Of a stretch of 64,000 nt of DNA, positions 38,281-46,838 are shown one piece after another. The position numbers and the translations under genes are program-made. The stretch is from NCBI GenBank assembly GCA_963976055.1, contig CAXBJB010000002.1, positions 248,001-312,000 of the forward strand, in the 5' to 3' direction. How positions within the stretch are numbered: position 1 is the first letter of the stretch; every line of letters starts with the position of its first letter. The stretch comes from UBA1479 sp963976055. Lineage in GTDB: Bacteria > Pseudomonadota > Alphaproteobacteria > Rhodospirillales > Casp-alpha2. The notes below the pieces were generated by a model that saw only the letters and a program-made list of their open reading frames with translations, did no database searches and was not told the DNA's origin.

Positions 38281-39036
38281 ATGAGCGCTCTATCCGTCAA
38301 GAACGTCAACAAACGGTTCGGCGGCCTGAAGGCCCTGGACAACGTTAACCTGGAGATCGAGGCCAGCACGGTCCATGCCATCATCGGCCCCAACGGCGCG
38401 GGTAAATCGACCCTGCTGAACTGCTTCATCGGCCGGCTTGAACCCGATTCCGGAACAGTCACCTTCGACGGCCGGTCGTTGCTCGGCATGGCGCCGCACG
38501 AGATCAACCAGGCGGGCGTCAGCCGGGTTTTTCAGACGCCGGAAATCTTCGGCGACCTGAGCCTGATCGACAATGTCATGATCCCGAGCTTCGCGCGCCG
38601 CGACGGGGCCTTCAGGATCAACGCCTGGACCCCGGTCCGGCGCAACGGGCCGATGGCCGAGAAGGCGATGTCCATGCTTGAGGACGTCGGCCTGGCGGCC
38701 AAGGCCGACGAGACGGCGGCGCACCTGTCGCGCGGCGACAAGCGGCGGTTGGAGCTCGCCATGTGTCTGGTCCAGGACCCGAAGCTGCTGTTGCTTGACG
38801 AGCCGACGGCCGGCATGGCGCGGGCGGACACCAACAACACGATCGATTTGATGAAACGGATTGCCCAGCGCGGGGTGACCATGGTGGTCATCGAACACGA
38901 CATGCATGTGGTGTTCTCCCTGGCCGAAAGGATTTCCGTATTGGCCCAGGGAACGGTCATCGCCGAGGATACGCCCGAGAACATCAAGGGGAATCCGAAA
39001 GTTCAGGAAGCCTACCTTGGTGGAGCGCATCTATGA
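38281..39036 (+). CDS. livG: ABC transporter ATP-binding protein, LivG type
   Basis: 251 aa. Walker A GPNGAGKSTLLNC, the Q-loop in SRVFQTPEIF, signature LSRGDKRRLELA (a LivG-type variant of LSGGQ), Walker B LLLLDEPTAGMA and switch His in VVIEHDMHVVF. The late insert typical of LivG is present (RRDGAFRINAWTPVRRNGPM). It pairs with LivF to power the importer. Its end overlaps livF by 4 nt. Confidence 0.92.
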   Translation: MSALSVKNVNKRFGGLKALDNVNLEIEASTVHAIIGPNGAGKSTLLNCFIGRLEPDSGTVTFDGRSLLGMAPHEINQAGVSRVFQTPEIFGDLSLIDNVMIPSFARRDGAFRINAWTPVRRNGPMAEKAMSMLEDVGLAAKADETAAHLSRGDKRRLELAMCLVQDPKLLLLDEPTAGMARADTNNTIDLMKRIAQRGVTMVVIEHDMHVVFSLAERISVLAQGTVIAEDTPENIKGNPKVQEAYLGGAHL

Positions 39037-39866
39037 ACCAGATAGACGAACGGGAGTCTCATATGGACAAGAGCGCCGAGGAACAGACGCTGCTCGAAAA
39101 CGGCGGGTTTAAAGACGGCACGGCGCCGGGCGTGAAGCCGGTGACGGGGAAGGGCGGACAGCCCGCCTATTTTTCGTGCTGGGACATCCACGCCTATTAC
39201 GGTGAAAGCTATATCGTTCAGGGCGTCTCGTTCGATATCCGTGAAGGAGAGATCGTCGCCCTTCTGGGGCGCAACGGTGCGGGCAAGACGTCGACGCTTC
39301 GGGCCATCGCGCGGCTCGACGATCCGGCGCTCAAGCATGGGGAGATCTGGCTCGACCACAAGCCGCTTCACAGCATGCGGGCCCACGAGGCGTCGCGGAA
39401 CGGGATTGGTCTGGTGCCCGAGGACCGGCGCATCATCCAGGGCCTGACGGTGGAAGAGAACCTGACCCTGGCGCAGATCGCGCCGCCGATCGGCTGGTCC
39501 ATCGAGCGCATTTACGAGCTGTTTCCCCGCCTGGGGGAACGCCGCAATCAGGAAGGCACGACGCTGTCCGGCGGCGAGCAGCAGATGCTCGCCATCAGCC
39601 GGGCGCTTGCGCGCGATGTGAAGCTGCTTCTGCTGGACGAGCCCTATGAAGGCCTGGCGCCGGTGATCGTGCAGGAGATCGAGCGGACTTTGGAAGAGAT
39701 CAAGTCGCACGGCATGACGACGATCATCGTCGAGCAGAACGCCATCGCCGCCCTGCATCTGGCGGACCGAGCCATCATTCTCGATATGGGGAAGGTGGTG
39801 TTCGACGGCCTTGCCCAGGAAGTCCTCGAGAATGCCGACATGCGTCAACAGTACCTGGCGATCTGA
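39033..39866 (+). CDS. livF: ABC transporter ATP-binding protein, LivF type
   Basis: 277 aa. Walker A GRNGAGKTSTLRA, LVPEDRRIIQGLTVEENL (the LivF hallmark), signature LSGGEQQMLAISRAL, Walker B LLLLDEPYEGLAP and switch region IIVEQNAIAAL. The N-terminal extension of about 45 residues is longer than usual. A second ATG at 39063 also has a good GGGAG, so the start is uncertain. It is the last gene of the transporter operon. Confidence 0.92.
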   Translation: MNQIDERESHMDKSAEEQTLLENGGFKDGTAPGVKPVTGKGGQPAYFSCWDIHAYYGESYIVQGVSFDIREGEIVALLGRNGAGKTSTLRAIARLDDPALKHGEIWLDHKPLHSMRAHEASRNGIGLVPEDRRIIQGLTVEENLTLAQIAPPIGWSIERIYELFPRLGERRNQEGTTLSGGEQQMLAISRALARDVKLLLLDEPYEGLAPVIVQEIERTLEEIKSHGMTTIIVEQNAIAALHLADRAIILDMGKVVFDGLAQEVLENADMRQQYLAI

Positions 39867-40044
39867 CGGTCGCTTTCCATAATCGCGGCCCGAAAACCCG
39901 AGGCCGCGAATGAGATTTCAAAAAGACTGGAGGTTTTTATTTCTGAACCGTGAGTGAAGCCCGCGCATCAAGACGGGCCAGGGGGGCTGTCCCGATATAG
40001 GGAAAGAACAACTTCCGCTCACACACAACGTGTAAGGGGAGACG

Positions 40045-42528
40045 ATGATCGTTCAACGCAGAGCGCTTCAGGGGGTTAAGGGTAGGCTATTCATCTCGTT
40101 CGGGACCGTGACCTTATTGACCATCGCCGCTGGGGGAACGGCGCTTTTCGCATTCAACAGCACGGAACGGCATTTTCACGCGGTTCTCGACCGCGCGGTT
40201 CCAACCATGGAGACCGCGCTCGAACTGGCCCGCAGCAGCGCATCACTGTCCGCCAGCGCCCCGGCCCTGGCAAGGGCCCAGAACACGGAACAGAGCGCCG
40301 ATATTCTTGAGACCCTCCAGGAGCGCGTATCGCAGATCGGCGGCCTGATCGGCAGGCTGGAGGCGTCCGGGCCGCAGGAGGCAACGGCGCGGATCAAGCC
40401 TCTGGTGGCGCAATTCCAGCAGAATATCGAGAACCTGAATCTTGAAGTGTCGAGCAGTCTTGCCGTCAGGGAAGAGCTTCAGGTCGTAGCTCAGAAGGTC
40501 ATCGATACCCACGAGAGCATTCTCAAGAACCTAGCCCCGATCCTTGGCACGGCCGAAGGCGAGGTCGGGAAGGGATCCGCGTCGTTGAGCATCGGAGGGG
40601 TTCAGGCGGTTAACGCTCTCATGAACAAGGACCTGCCAAAGCTGCTTCAGCTTCATCAACTGGAAGCGCTGGCCCATAAAGCGGCCTTGTTGGCGACGCT
40701 GCCGCGAAAGGCGGCCTCTGGCATGTCGGCTGGGGACGATCCCACGAAGGCCATGGCGGATGTATCGGCGCGGCTGGCGAACAAGCACGGCCTGGCGGGC
40801 GTCCAACCGGCGGTGACGGCGTATCTGGCTGCCGTCGGCACCAAGAAGCAGGGCGGGATTCCGGCGGCGCACGACAAATTGCTGGCGGTGTTGAGCGCAC
40901 AGGCGAACACCGCGCGCGGCGATCTGGCCGCGGCCATGCAGAAGTTCATGATCGACAATTCCGTGCGCGGATCGACCCTTGTCAACAAGACGATGAAGAC
41001 CGTCAGCACGTTGCTGCGCATCGAGGCCAAGGTGAACCGTACCGCCGGCCTGATGGCGACCGCGGCGCAGGCCAATGACATTGACCTGATCCAGCGCCTT
41101 CACGAGGCCATACTGCTCGCCGTCCGCCAGACCAACTTCGAAATCGGCGAACTTCAGGACAAGGAGATGGCAAGTGCTCTGAAGGAGTCGGCCGCGTGGT
41201 TTACGGTGGCATCGGAAGGCGAGGGTGGTATCAGCCAATTGCGGAAAAAGTTTATCGGCGCGAACCAGCGTGCGCTGACGATCTTGGAAGATACGCAGAA
41301 GATATCGGAGAACCTGTCGGCGGAGGTCAGTGCGATCGTTGACAGGTCCCGTGCGGAAGTGCGGCGCGGGTCGGAGGATATCGTCTCGGACTTCTCCAAG
41401 GGAAAGCGGCTGTTGGGCGTGATTGTCGGCTTGGCGGTCGCGATCGCGCTGTTGATCTTGTGGCTTTATGTCGCCCGAAACCTGGGCCGGCGACTGACGA
41501 CCTTGACGCAGGCGACCCGGGCGGTCGCCGATGGCCACCTCGACGCGGAAATCAACATCGCCGGAACGGATGAAATCGCCGACATGGCGTCGGCGCTTCA
41601 GGTATTCAAGGACGGGCTGGCGAAGGCGCGGGCCAGCGACCAGCGGGCAGAAGAAGAGCGTGACCGGGCCGCCGTGGCGCGCAAGGCCGAGATGGCCGAG
41701 CTTGCGGACGGCTTCGACACGAACGTCGGCGGAGTCGCCCGTGCGGTCGCGAGTGCGGCGAACGACTTGAAGGCGGCATCCGAATTGATGGCGCGGTTGG
41801 CGGAAAAGACCAATGCACAATCCGCCGTCGTTGCGCGGGCCTCCGAAGATGCCTCGTCGAACGTGCAGACCGTCAGTGCATCGGCGGAACAACTGTCGGT
41901 ATCGATCCAGGAAATCGCCCGGCAGGTGACGCAGTCCTCTGAAATCGCGGCGAAAGGCGTGCGTGACGCCGAATTGACGAACAGTAAGGTCCAAGGCCTT
42001 GCACAGGCGGCCGAAAAGGTGGGCGAGGTCATCGACCTGATTACCGATATCGCCGAACAGACCAACCTTCTGGCGTTGAATGCGACGATCGAGGCGGCCC
42101 GTGCCGGAGACGCTGGAAAAGGCTTCGCCGTGGTCGCGAGCGAGGTTAAGAACCTGGCGTCGCAGACGGCCAAGGCGACGGAGGAAATTGGCCGGCATAT
42201 CGACGGCATTCAATCCGCGACCCAGGAGTCCGTCGATGCCATCCGAGGCATCAGCCGGATCATCGACGATATCAACGAGATCGGGTCCGTGATCGCGGCC
42301 GCGGTCGAGGAGCAGGGGGCGGCTACCCGCGAAATCGCCCGGAGCGTCGAGGATGCCGCCTCGGGGACGTCACAGGTCAGCGACAACATCGAATCCGTCA
42401 CGTTGGCGGCCGGCGAAACCGGGCAGGCCGCCGAGCGCATTCAAAAATCGGCCCTGAGCTTGACCAGTCAGGCGGATATTCTGAGAGGGGAGGTCGACAA
42501 CTTCCTGACCCAGGTGCGGGCCGGCTGA
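40045..42528 (+). CDS. Methyl-accepting chemotaxis protein
   Basis: 827 aa. First membrane helix near residues 13-34 (LFISFGTVTLLTIAAGGTAL), then a long helical periplasmic sensor region of about 420 residues. The second helix follows residue 456 (LLGVIVGLAVAIALLILWLY), then a HAMP domain (TRAVADGHLDAEINIAGTDE), and the MCP signalling domain with hairpin tip DIAEQTNLLALNATIEAARA and GDAGKGFAVVASEVKNLA. The sensor resembles the long helical type rather than Cache. It comes straight after the Liv-type transporter, so it may sense the same ligand. SD AAGGGGAG. Confidence 0.93.
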   Translation: MIVQRRALQGVKGRLFISFGTVTLLTIAAGGTALFAFNSTERHFHAVLDRAVPTMETALELARSSASLSASAPALARAQNTEQSADILETLQERVSQIGGLIGRLEASGPQEATARIKPLVAQFQQNIENLNLEVSSSLAVREELQVVAQKVIDTHESILKNLAPILGTAEGEVGKGSASLSIGGVQAVNALMNKDLPKLLQLHQLEALAHKAALLATLPRKAASGMSAGDDPTKAMADVSARLANKHGLAGVQPAVTAYLAAVGTKKQGGIPAAHDKLLAVLSAQANTARGDLAAAMQKFMIDNSVRGSTLVNKTMKTVSTLLRIEAKVNRTAGLMATAAQANDIDLIQRLHEAILLAVRQTNFEIGELQDKEMASALKESAAWFTVASEGEGGISQLRKKFIGANQRALTILEDTQKISENLSAEVSAIVDRSRAEVRRGSEDIVSDFSKGKRLLGVIVGLAVAIALLILWLYVARNLGRRLTTLTQATRAVADGHLDAEINIAGTDEIADMASALQVFKDGLAKARASDQRAEEERDRAAVARKAEMAELADGFDTNVGGVARAVASAANDLKAASELMARLAEKTNAQSAVVARASEDASSNVQTVSASAEQLSVSIQEIARQVTQSSEIAAKGVRDAELTNSKVQGLAQAAEKVGEVIDLITDIAEQTNLLALNATIEAARAGDAGKGFAVVASEVKNLASQTAKATEEIGRHIDGIQSATQESVDAIRGISRIIDDINEIGSVIAAAVEEQGAATREIARSVEDAASGTSQVSDNIESVTLAAGETGQAAERIQKSALSLTSQADILRGEVDNFLTQVRAG

Positions 42529-42637
42529 ACGCTGCCGAGGGGCGGGGCGGCTGCGGGGGGGAGGGTGGTATTGACCTGCATCAAGGCGATGGTCTGTAGG
42601 GCCCTGTAAAAGCCGCGTACAACCACATGAGGGCACC

Positions 42638-42904
42638 ATGAACCATCACCACCGCAAGGTCCTGCATTCGTTTTTTTCTCATCCAATCAACGGCAATATC
42701 GCCACCAAGGATGTTGAAAGCGTGTTTCGAGAATTAGGCGCGGAAGTCAGCACGGCGCATTCGGGTAAGATTCACGTCGCCCTAAAGGGGCACAGTGCCA
42801 ACTTTTCCAATGCTCAGCACAGCCTGCCGCGTGAAGAGGTCGTCCAGGTCCGGAAATTCATCGAATCTTGCGGAATTAACCCGGAATCCGATTATCCGCT
42901 CTAA
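42638..42904 (+). CDS. HicA-like (YcfA-fold) small protein, no HicB partner
   Basis: 88 aa. HRKVLHSFFSHPINGNIATK and DVESVFRELGAEVSTAHSGK followed by IHVALKGHSANF resemble the dsRBD-like fold of HicA toxins, especially a chromosomal subgroup often encoded without an antitoxin. The histidine usual in the HicA active site may be His in KIHVAL. SD GAGGG. No HicB-like gene is adjacent, so a toxin role is doubtful. It lies just outside the left end of the genomic island. Confidence 0.6.
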   Translation: MNHHHRKVLHSFFSHPINGNIATKDVESVFRELGAEVSTAHSGKIHVALKGHSANFSNAQHSLPREEVVQVRKFIESCGINPESDYPL

Positions 42905-43000
42905 GCCGTCGGGGGCAGGGCGAAGCAAGGTCCGGAACAGGTAAACGCCCATTGACGCGTCCGGCCCGGAGCCGCTCACCGGGCGCGGTCTCCAAAGAAT

Positions 43001-43058
43001 AGCGGATGGGGTGGGATTCGAACCCACGGTACGCTTTCACGCACGCTGGTTTTCAAGA
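43001..43058 (-). repeat. Left attachment repeat: displaced 3' part of a tRNA-Ser(UGA)
   Basis: Read on the minus strand this is TCTTGAAAACCAGC (anticodon loop and 3' stem, anticodon TGA), a variable arm GTGCG-TGAAAG-CGTAC, then the T-arm and acceptor 3' strand ending G-CTA. The 5' half of a tRNA is missing: sequence beyond 43059 cannot pair with the acceptor. The 3' end reads CTA rather than CCA. The variable arm pairs well but differs in sequence from the intact gene at 56520-56609. Confidence 0.8.
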
Positions 43059-43413
43059 CTTGCGATTTGCTACGACATGTTGTGCTAATTCGGAGAAAAC
43101 AGCACAATTACAATGCGGTGGGATGTGGTCGTTTGCGATCATATATGAACGTTTACGACTCCAATTGTCCCTGATTTGTCCCGAATCCCACCGTCATTCG
43201 CACGGTATGTACTGTCGCCGTTCATTTCGTTGAATGTCTCGTCGAATTTATCGGCCTTGGCCTCTAAATTTTCTCCGGAAACATCCTCCTAATAATTTGC
43301 TTCGCTAACATGAATCAGCGCGGCACCCCCCTAATGAATGTAGGGCTAAAGCGATTTGAATTGCTGAAGCCCTGCATTGTCGGGATTGAACCTGCTCGGA
43401 AGGGCGCGAATCC
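43059..43413. other. Left end of the island: no gene, probable atp operon leader
   Basis: 355 bp with no credible coding sequence; it looks more AT-rich than the flanking chromosome. It begins just inside the att repeat. It should contain the promoter for atpD, but I could not find a convincing sigma70 pair or FNR box. A Shine-Dalgarno-like GGAAGGG lies about 9 nt before the atpD ATG. No remnant of an integrase is visible. Confidence 0.5.
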
Positions 43414-44880
43414 ATGCCTGCTCTTGATGAGTTGCCGAAATCACCAAGCCAATCCCATGGCGCTGTACATGCCGTGAGAGGCGCCGTCGTGGACGTCAAG
43501 TTCTCCGAGGTCGACCTGCCACCAATCAATTCTTCGCTGATCGTGGAGTGGGATCGACCGACCCCGCTTATTCTGGAAGTCCATAGCCACCTGGACTTAG
43601 AAACCCTGCGTGCCGTGGCGTTTCAATCCACGGCCGGCCTCGCGCGCGGCGTGACCGTTCGTGCCACGGGCGGCCCGGTCACCGTGCCGGTGGGCGAAGC
43701 AGTCATGGGTCGGCTTCTGGATGTTGTCGGCAATCCCCAGGACAACGGTCCGGACCTTCCGACCGATACGCCGCGCCGACCAATCCATGCGCTTCCGCCG
43801 CTTCTGAAATCGCAAACCCGGACCACGGACATATTCGAGACGGGCATCAAGGTGATCGATCTCCTGACACCCATGGCGCAGGGCGGCAAGGCGGCGATGT
43901 TTGGTGGCGCCGGTGTCGGCAAGACGGTTCTGGTGATGGAGCTGATCCGCGCCATGGTGGAAAAATACGAGGGCATTTCCGTCTTTGCCGGCATCGGTGA
44001 GCGTTCGCGCGAAGGGCACGAACTGCTGACGGAAATGCAGGCTTCGGGCGTTCTGGAACGCACCGTCCTGGTCTATGGCCAGATGAACGAGCCGCCGGGC
44101 GCGCGGTGGCGCGCTGCGCTGACGGCGCTGACCGTCTCGGAATACTTTCGTGACCAGAAACACCGGAACGTGCTGCTTCTGATGGACAACGTCTTCCGAT
44201 TTGTCCAGGCAGGCGCGGAAGTGTCGAGCTTGCTTGGCCGTCTGCCGTCGCGCGTCGGCTATCAGCCGACGTTGGCAACTGAAGTGGCGGGGCTTCAGGA
44301 ACGTATAGCCTCCGTTGCCGGGGCCGCTGTCACCGCCATTCAAGCCGTGTACGTGCCGGCCGATGATTTTACCGATCCCGCAGTCACGACAATTTCCAGT
44401 CACATGGATTGCGTCATCGTCCTGTCGCGCGCGCAAGCGGCAGAGGGGTTCTATCCCGCGATCGATCCCCTCGCGTCGTCCTCGATGCTGCTTGATCCAT
44501 TGGTCGTGGGCGAAGCGCATTACCAGACAGCGGAAGCCGTCCGACAGGCGCTTGCCAGGTTCAGGGAGTTGGCCGACATCATTTCGTTACTTGGGATTGA
44601 GGAATTGGGGGCCATCGACCGCAAGATCGTCAAGCGTGCACGACGCCTACAGCGGTTTCTCAGCCAGCCCTTCATGGTGACGCAGGCCTTTACCGGCATC
44701 CCCGGCGCAAGCGTCGTCCTTGCGGACACATTGTCGGGCTGCCGCGCAATTCTTGATGGAGAGGCCGACGAGTGGGCGGAAAGCTCGCTATACATGGTCG
44801 GGACTTTCGAGGATGCGCGCGCAAAGGAGAAGAAGGCGAAAGACGACGCCGGTGCTGCTGACGATGAGGCCGCGGCATGA
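43414..44880 (+). CDS. atpD: N-ATPase subunit beta
   Basis: 488 aa. Catalytic P-loop GGAGVGKTVLVMELI, FAGIGERSREGHELL, YGQMNEPPGARWRAALTALT and VLLLMDNVFRF mark the F-type beta subunit. The stretch equivalent to DELSEED reads GIEELGAIDR, and an acidic-basic tail (DARAKEKKAKDDAGAAD) extends the C-terminus; both fit the N-type branch rather than the house-keeping enzyme. It is the first gene of the nine-gene operon in the order atpDCQRBEFAG that defines N-ATPases. It overlaps atpC by 4 nt. Beta holds the catalytic sites for ATP hydrolysis. Confidence 0.95.
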   Translation: MPALDELPKSPSQSHGAVHAVRGAVVDVKFSEVDLPPINSSLIVEWDRPTPLILEVHSHLDLETLRAVAFQSTAGLARGVTVRATGGPVTVPVGEAVMGRLLDVVGNPQDNGPDLPTDTPRRPIHALPPLLKSQTRTTDIFETGIKVIDLLTPMAQGGKAAMFGGAGVGKTVLVMELIRAMVEKYEGISVFAGIGERSREGHELLTEMQASGVLERTVLVYGQMNEPPGARWRAALTALTVSEYFRDQKHRNVLLLMDNVFRFVQAGAEVSSLLGRLPSRVGYQPTLATEVAGLQERIASVAGAAVTAIQAVYVPADDFTDPAVTTISSHMDCVIVLSRAQAAEGFYPAIDPLASSSMLLDPLVVGEAHYQTAEAVRQALARFRELADIISLLGIEELGAIDRKIVKRARRLQRFLSQPFMVTQAFTGIPGASVVLADTLSGCRAILDGEADEWAESSLYMVGTFEDARAKEKKAKDDAGAADDEAAA

Positions 44881-45287
44881 GGCTGAAGATCGTGACGCCC
44901 CTGTCGGTCATCGTGGATGAGGATGTTGATAGCCTGCGCGCCGAGGATACGAGCGGCAGTTTCGGCGTCCTGCCCGGACATGCGTCGTTCCTGACGTCAT
45001 TGGGAATATCCATCGTCAGTTGGCGAAAGTCCGAAGATGAGCGGTTCTGCGCCGTGCGCGGTGGGGTGATGACCGTGACTGGCGGCGACACCGTCGCCAT
45101 CGCGACCCGTGAGGCCGTGGCCGGGAATAATCTTGCAACGCTCGATGCCGAGGTGTTGGCCCGGTTCCAGTCCGACGCCGATGAGGAGCGGATCGAGCAT
45201 GTCGAAACAGTCCGCCTGCAACTGCATGCCATCCGCCGCATGATCAGCCGCCTGCGGCCCGGCGCGAACACGGAGTCGTTTCGGTGA
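44877..45287 (+). CDS. atpC: N-ATPase subunit epsilon
   Basis: 136 aa. N-terminal beta-sandwich MRLKIVTPLSVIVDEDVDSL and EDTSGSFGVLPGHASFLTSL, then a short helical end (EERIEHVETVRLQLHAIRRM). It is part of the central stalk. ATGA overlaps join it to atpD before and atpQ after. Position two in the operon is diagnostic of N-ATPases; in ordinary operons atpC is last. Confidence 0.92.
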   Translation: MRLKIVTPLSVIVDEDVDSLRAEDTSGSFGVLPGHASFLTSLGISIVSWRKSEDERFCAVRGGVMTVTGGDTVAIATREAVAGNNLATLDAEVLARFQSDADEERIEHVETVRLQLHAIRRMISRLRPGANTESFR

Positions 45288-45592
45288 TCTCGCAGCCTCC
45301 CCAACGGTCCAAGGCCGAACCTACTGAAACCGATCCGCTGATCAGCGAAATTCGGTTACGCCGAGACCGTCGAGACCGCTGGCTGCGTGAGGGGGACATG
45401 TCCGTCGGCCGCCGTCTCGCGCAAATCGGCGTATTGGGCTGGATTATCGTGGCGCCAATGCTGGCTGCCCTGTTCCTCGGGCGTTGGCTTGATGCCTACC
45501 TTGCAACTGGAATCTTTTGGACCGCCCCCCTCCTAGGTTTGGGTCTCGGGTTGGGCGGCTGGACCGCCTGGAAATGGATGAATGCCCGATGA
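45284..45592 (+). CDS. atpQ: N-ATPase accessory membrane protein AtpQ
   Basis: 102 aa. A basic N-terminal tail (EIRLRRDRRDRWLREGDMSV) precedes two membrane helices (IGVLGWIIVAPMLAALFLG and IFWTAPLLGLGLGLGGWTAW), the AtpI-like layout of AtpQ. The start is GTG, overlapping the atpC stop. Thought to help assemble the c-ring; its place between atpC and atpR is the main support. Confidence 0.88.
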   Translation: MISQPPQRSKAEPTETDPLISEIRLRRDRRDRWLREGDMSVGRRLAQIGVLGWIIVAPMLAALFLGRWLDAYLATGIFWTAPLLGLGLGLGGWTAWKWMNAR

Positions 45593-45879
45593 TTAATGAT
45601 CACGCTTGGCCACTGCTCATTACGCTGCCTGTTTGTTTCGCCGGCGGGATCCTGCTGGGCGTCCTGTATTTTCGTGCCGTCAAAGTGACCGCGGGTTTGA
45701 TTGTGACCGGGGGGAGCCCCGTCCTGGCCATCGCGATGACACTGGGGCGTATCGGGCTTCTGGTGGCAGGCTTCGCCCTTGCTTTGCAGGTGGGAGGGCT
45801 TGCCCTTCTTGCGGCGCTGGCAGGTGTGCTGAGCGGCCGCGGTCTGACGGTCAGCCGCATGCGGGGGGTGGGTGCATGA
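45589..45879 (+). CDS. atpR: N-ATPase accessory membrane protein AtpR
   Basis: 96 aa, three hydrophobic segments: WPLLITLPVCFAGGILLGVL, PVLAIAMTLGRIGLLVAGFA and LQVGGLALLAALAGVLSG. A conserved Arg sits in the second helix (GRIGLLVAG), as described for AtpR. The gene is found only in N-ATPase operons and lies between atpQ and atpB. ATGA overlaps on both sides show translational coupling. Confidence 0.88.
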   Translation: MINDHAWPLLITLPVCFAGGILLGVLYFRAVKVTAGLIVTGGSPVLAIAMTLGRIGLLVAGFALALQVGGLALLAALAGVLSGRGLTVSRMRGVGA

Positions 45880-46589
45880 AATCGCCGCTCGAATCCCTGA
45901 CGCTTTTCCATATCGGGCCGGTACCGATCACCCAGGCCGTTGTGACGACATGGGTGATCATGGGAGTGTTGTTGCTCGGTGCGTTTTTGCTGACCCGGCG
46001 GCTCGATTTGATCCCGAGTAAGCGCCAAGCGGCATTGGAGCTTATGGTTGGAACGCTGGACACCCAGATCCGTGAAACGACCGGCGCTGAACCTGCGCCT
46101 TATCGCGGCTTCATTGGCACGCTGTTTCTGTTCCTTCTTGTGGCGAACTGGTCGTCGCTGGTGCCGGGCATCGATCCCCCGACGGCGCAGCTTGAAACCG
46201 ATGCCGCATTGGCGACGCTCGTCTTCCTGTCAGTCATCTGGTTCGGCATCCGCGGGGCAGGGGTGCGGGGTTATTTGAAGTCATTCGCCGCGCCCAATCC
46301 GGTGATGATCCCACTGAACATGCTGGAAAGCGTCACGCGGACGTTTTCGATGTTCGTCCGCCTTTTCGGCAATGTGATGAGCGGGGTTTTCGTTATCGGC
46401 ATCGTCGCCTCTTTGGCAGGCCTCCTTGTCCCGATCCCATTGATGGCGCTCGATCTGCTGACCGGGCTGGTACAGGCCTACATCTTCGCCGTCTTGGCGA
46501 TGGTGTTCATCACGGCAGCGGTCGCCGACGGTGCGCGCCACCCGACAGACGCAGAGCCGAAATCTTCTCCAATAGAAAAGGAACCCTGA
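45876..46589 (+). CDS. atpB: N-ATPase subunit a
   Basis: 237 aa, about five to six membrane helices. The essential stator arginine is Arg162 in MFVRLFGNVMSG, and the last helix carries ALDLLTGLVQAYIFAVLAMV with the family's GLVQAYIF. It forms the ion half-channels against the c-ring. It overlaps atpR by 4 nt, and its stop shares one base with the atpE start. Confidence 0.94.
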   Translation: MKSPLESLTLFHIGPVPITQAVVTTWVIMGVLLLGAFLLTRRLDLIPSKRQAALELMVGTLDTQIRETTGAEPAPYRGFIGTLFLFLLVANWSSLVPGIDPPTAQLETDAALATLVFLSVIWFGIRGAGVRGYLKSFAAPNPVMIPLNMLESVTRTFSMFVRLFGNVMSGVFVIGIVASLAGLLVPIPLMALDLLTGLVQAYIFAVLAMVFITAAVADGARHPTDAEPKSSPIEKEP

Positions 46590-46834
46590 TGAACTATCTC
46601 AGCTTAGCCAGCATCATCTCCGCCGCCTTCGCTGTGGCATTTGGGGCGATCGGCCCAGCACTTGCCGAAGGCCGCGCCGTTGCCGCCGCGATGGACGCCA
46701 TCGCGCGCCAACCGGAGGCGGCGAACACGATCTCGCGGACCTTGTTTGTCGGTCTCGCGATGATCGAGACGACGGCGATTTACTGTCTTGTTATCGCCCT
46801 TCTGTTGTTGTTCGCTAACCCACTTCTGGCATGA
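46589..46834 (+). CDS. atpE: N-ATPase subunit c (rotor ring)
   Basis: 81 aa, two helices with the ARQPEA loop. Helix one has the packing pattern A13-x-A15-x-A17-x-G19 in place of GxGxGxG, a change linked to larger rings in other c subunits. Helix one also carries Glu27 (GPALAEG) where Na+ enzymes have Gln. Helix two carries the ion-binding Glu60 in IETTAIY, with Thr61, Thr62 and Tyr65 as in sodium-type sites. Two carboxylates per site are known from N-type rotors; the Burkholderia pseudomallei one was reported as H+-specific with 17 subunits. The specificity here stays open. Confidence 0.95.
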   Translation: MNYLSLASIISAAFAVAFGAIGPALAEGRAVAAAMDAIARQPEAANTISRTLFVGLAMIETTAIYCLVIALLLLFANPLLA

Positions 46835-46838
46835 TTCC

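Noticed and set aside
39883..39909. Hairpin after livF as an intrinsic terminator
   Set aside because: The stem CGCGGCC/GGCCGCG is good, but no T-run follows on either strand, so termination there is not supported.
43001..43078. A second complete tRNA-Ser gene at the left border
   Set aside because: Only the part from the anticodon loop to the acceptor 3' strand is present. The sequence beyond 43059 cannot form the D-arm or pair with the acceptor, and the end reads CTA, not CCA.
43006..43233. A 75-codon plus-strand frame across the tRNA fragment, possibly an integrase remnant
   Set aside because: It overlaps the tRNA repeat, has no ribosome-binding site and shows no integrase motif such as the R-H-R-Y residues.
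46589..46834. Assigning the N-ATPase as Na+-translocating
   Set aside because: Thr61/Thr62/Tyr65 look sodium-like, but Glu27 replaces the usual Gln and a related N-type rotor is reported as proton-specific. The sequence alone does not decide.
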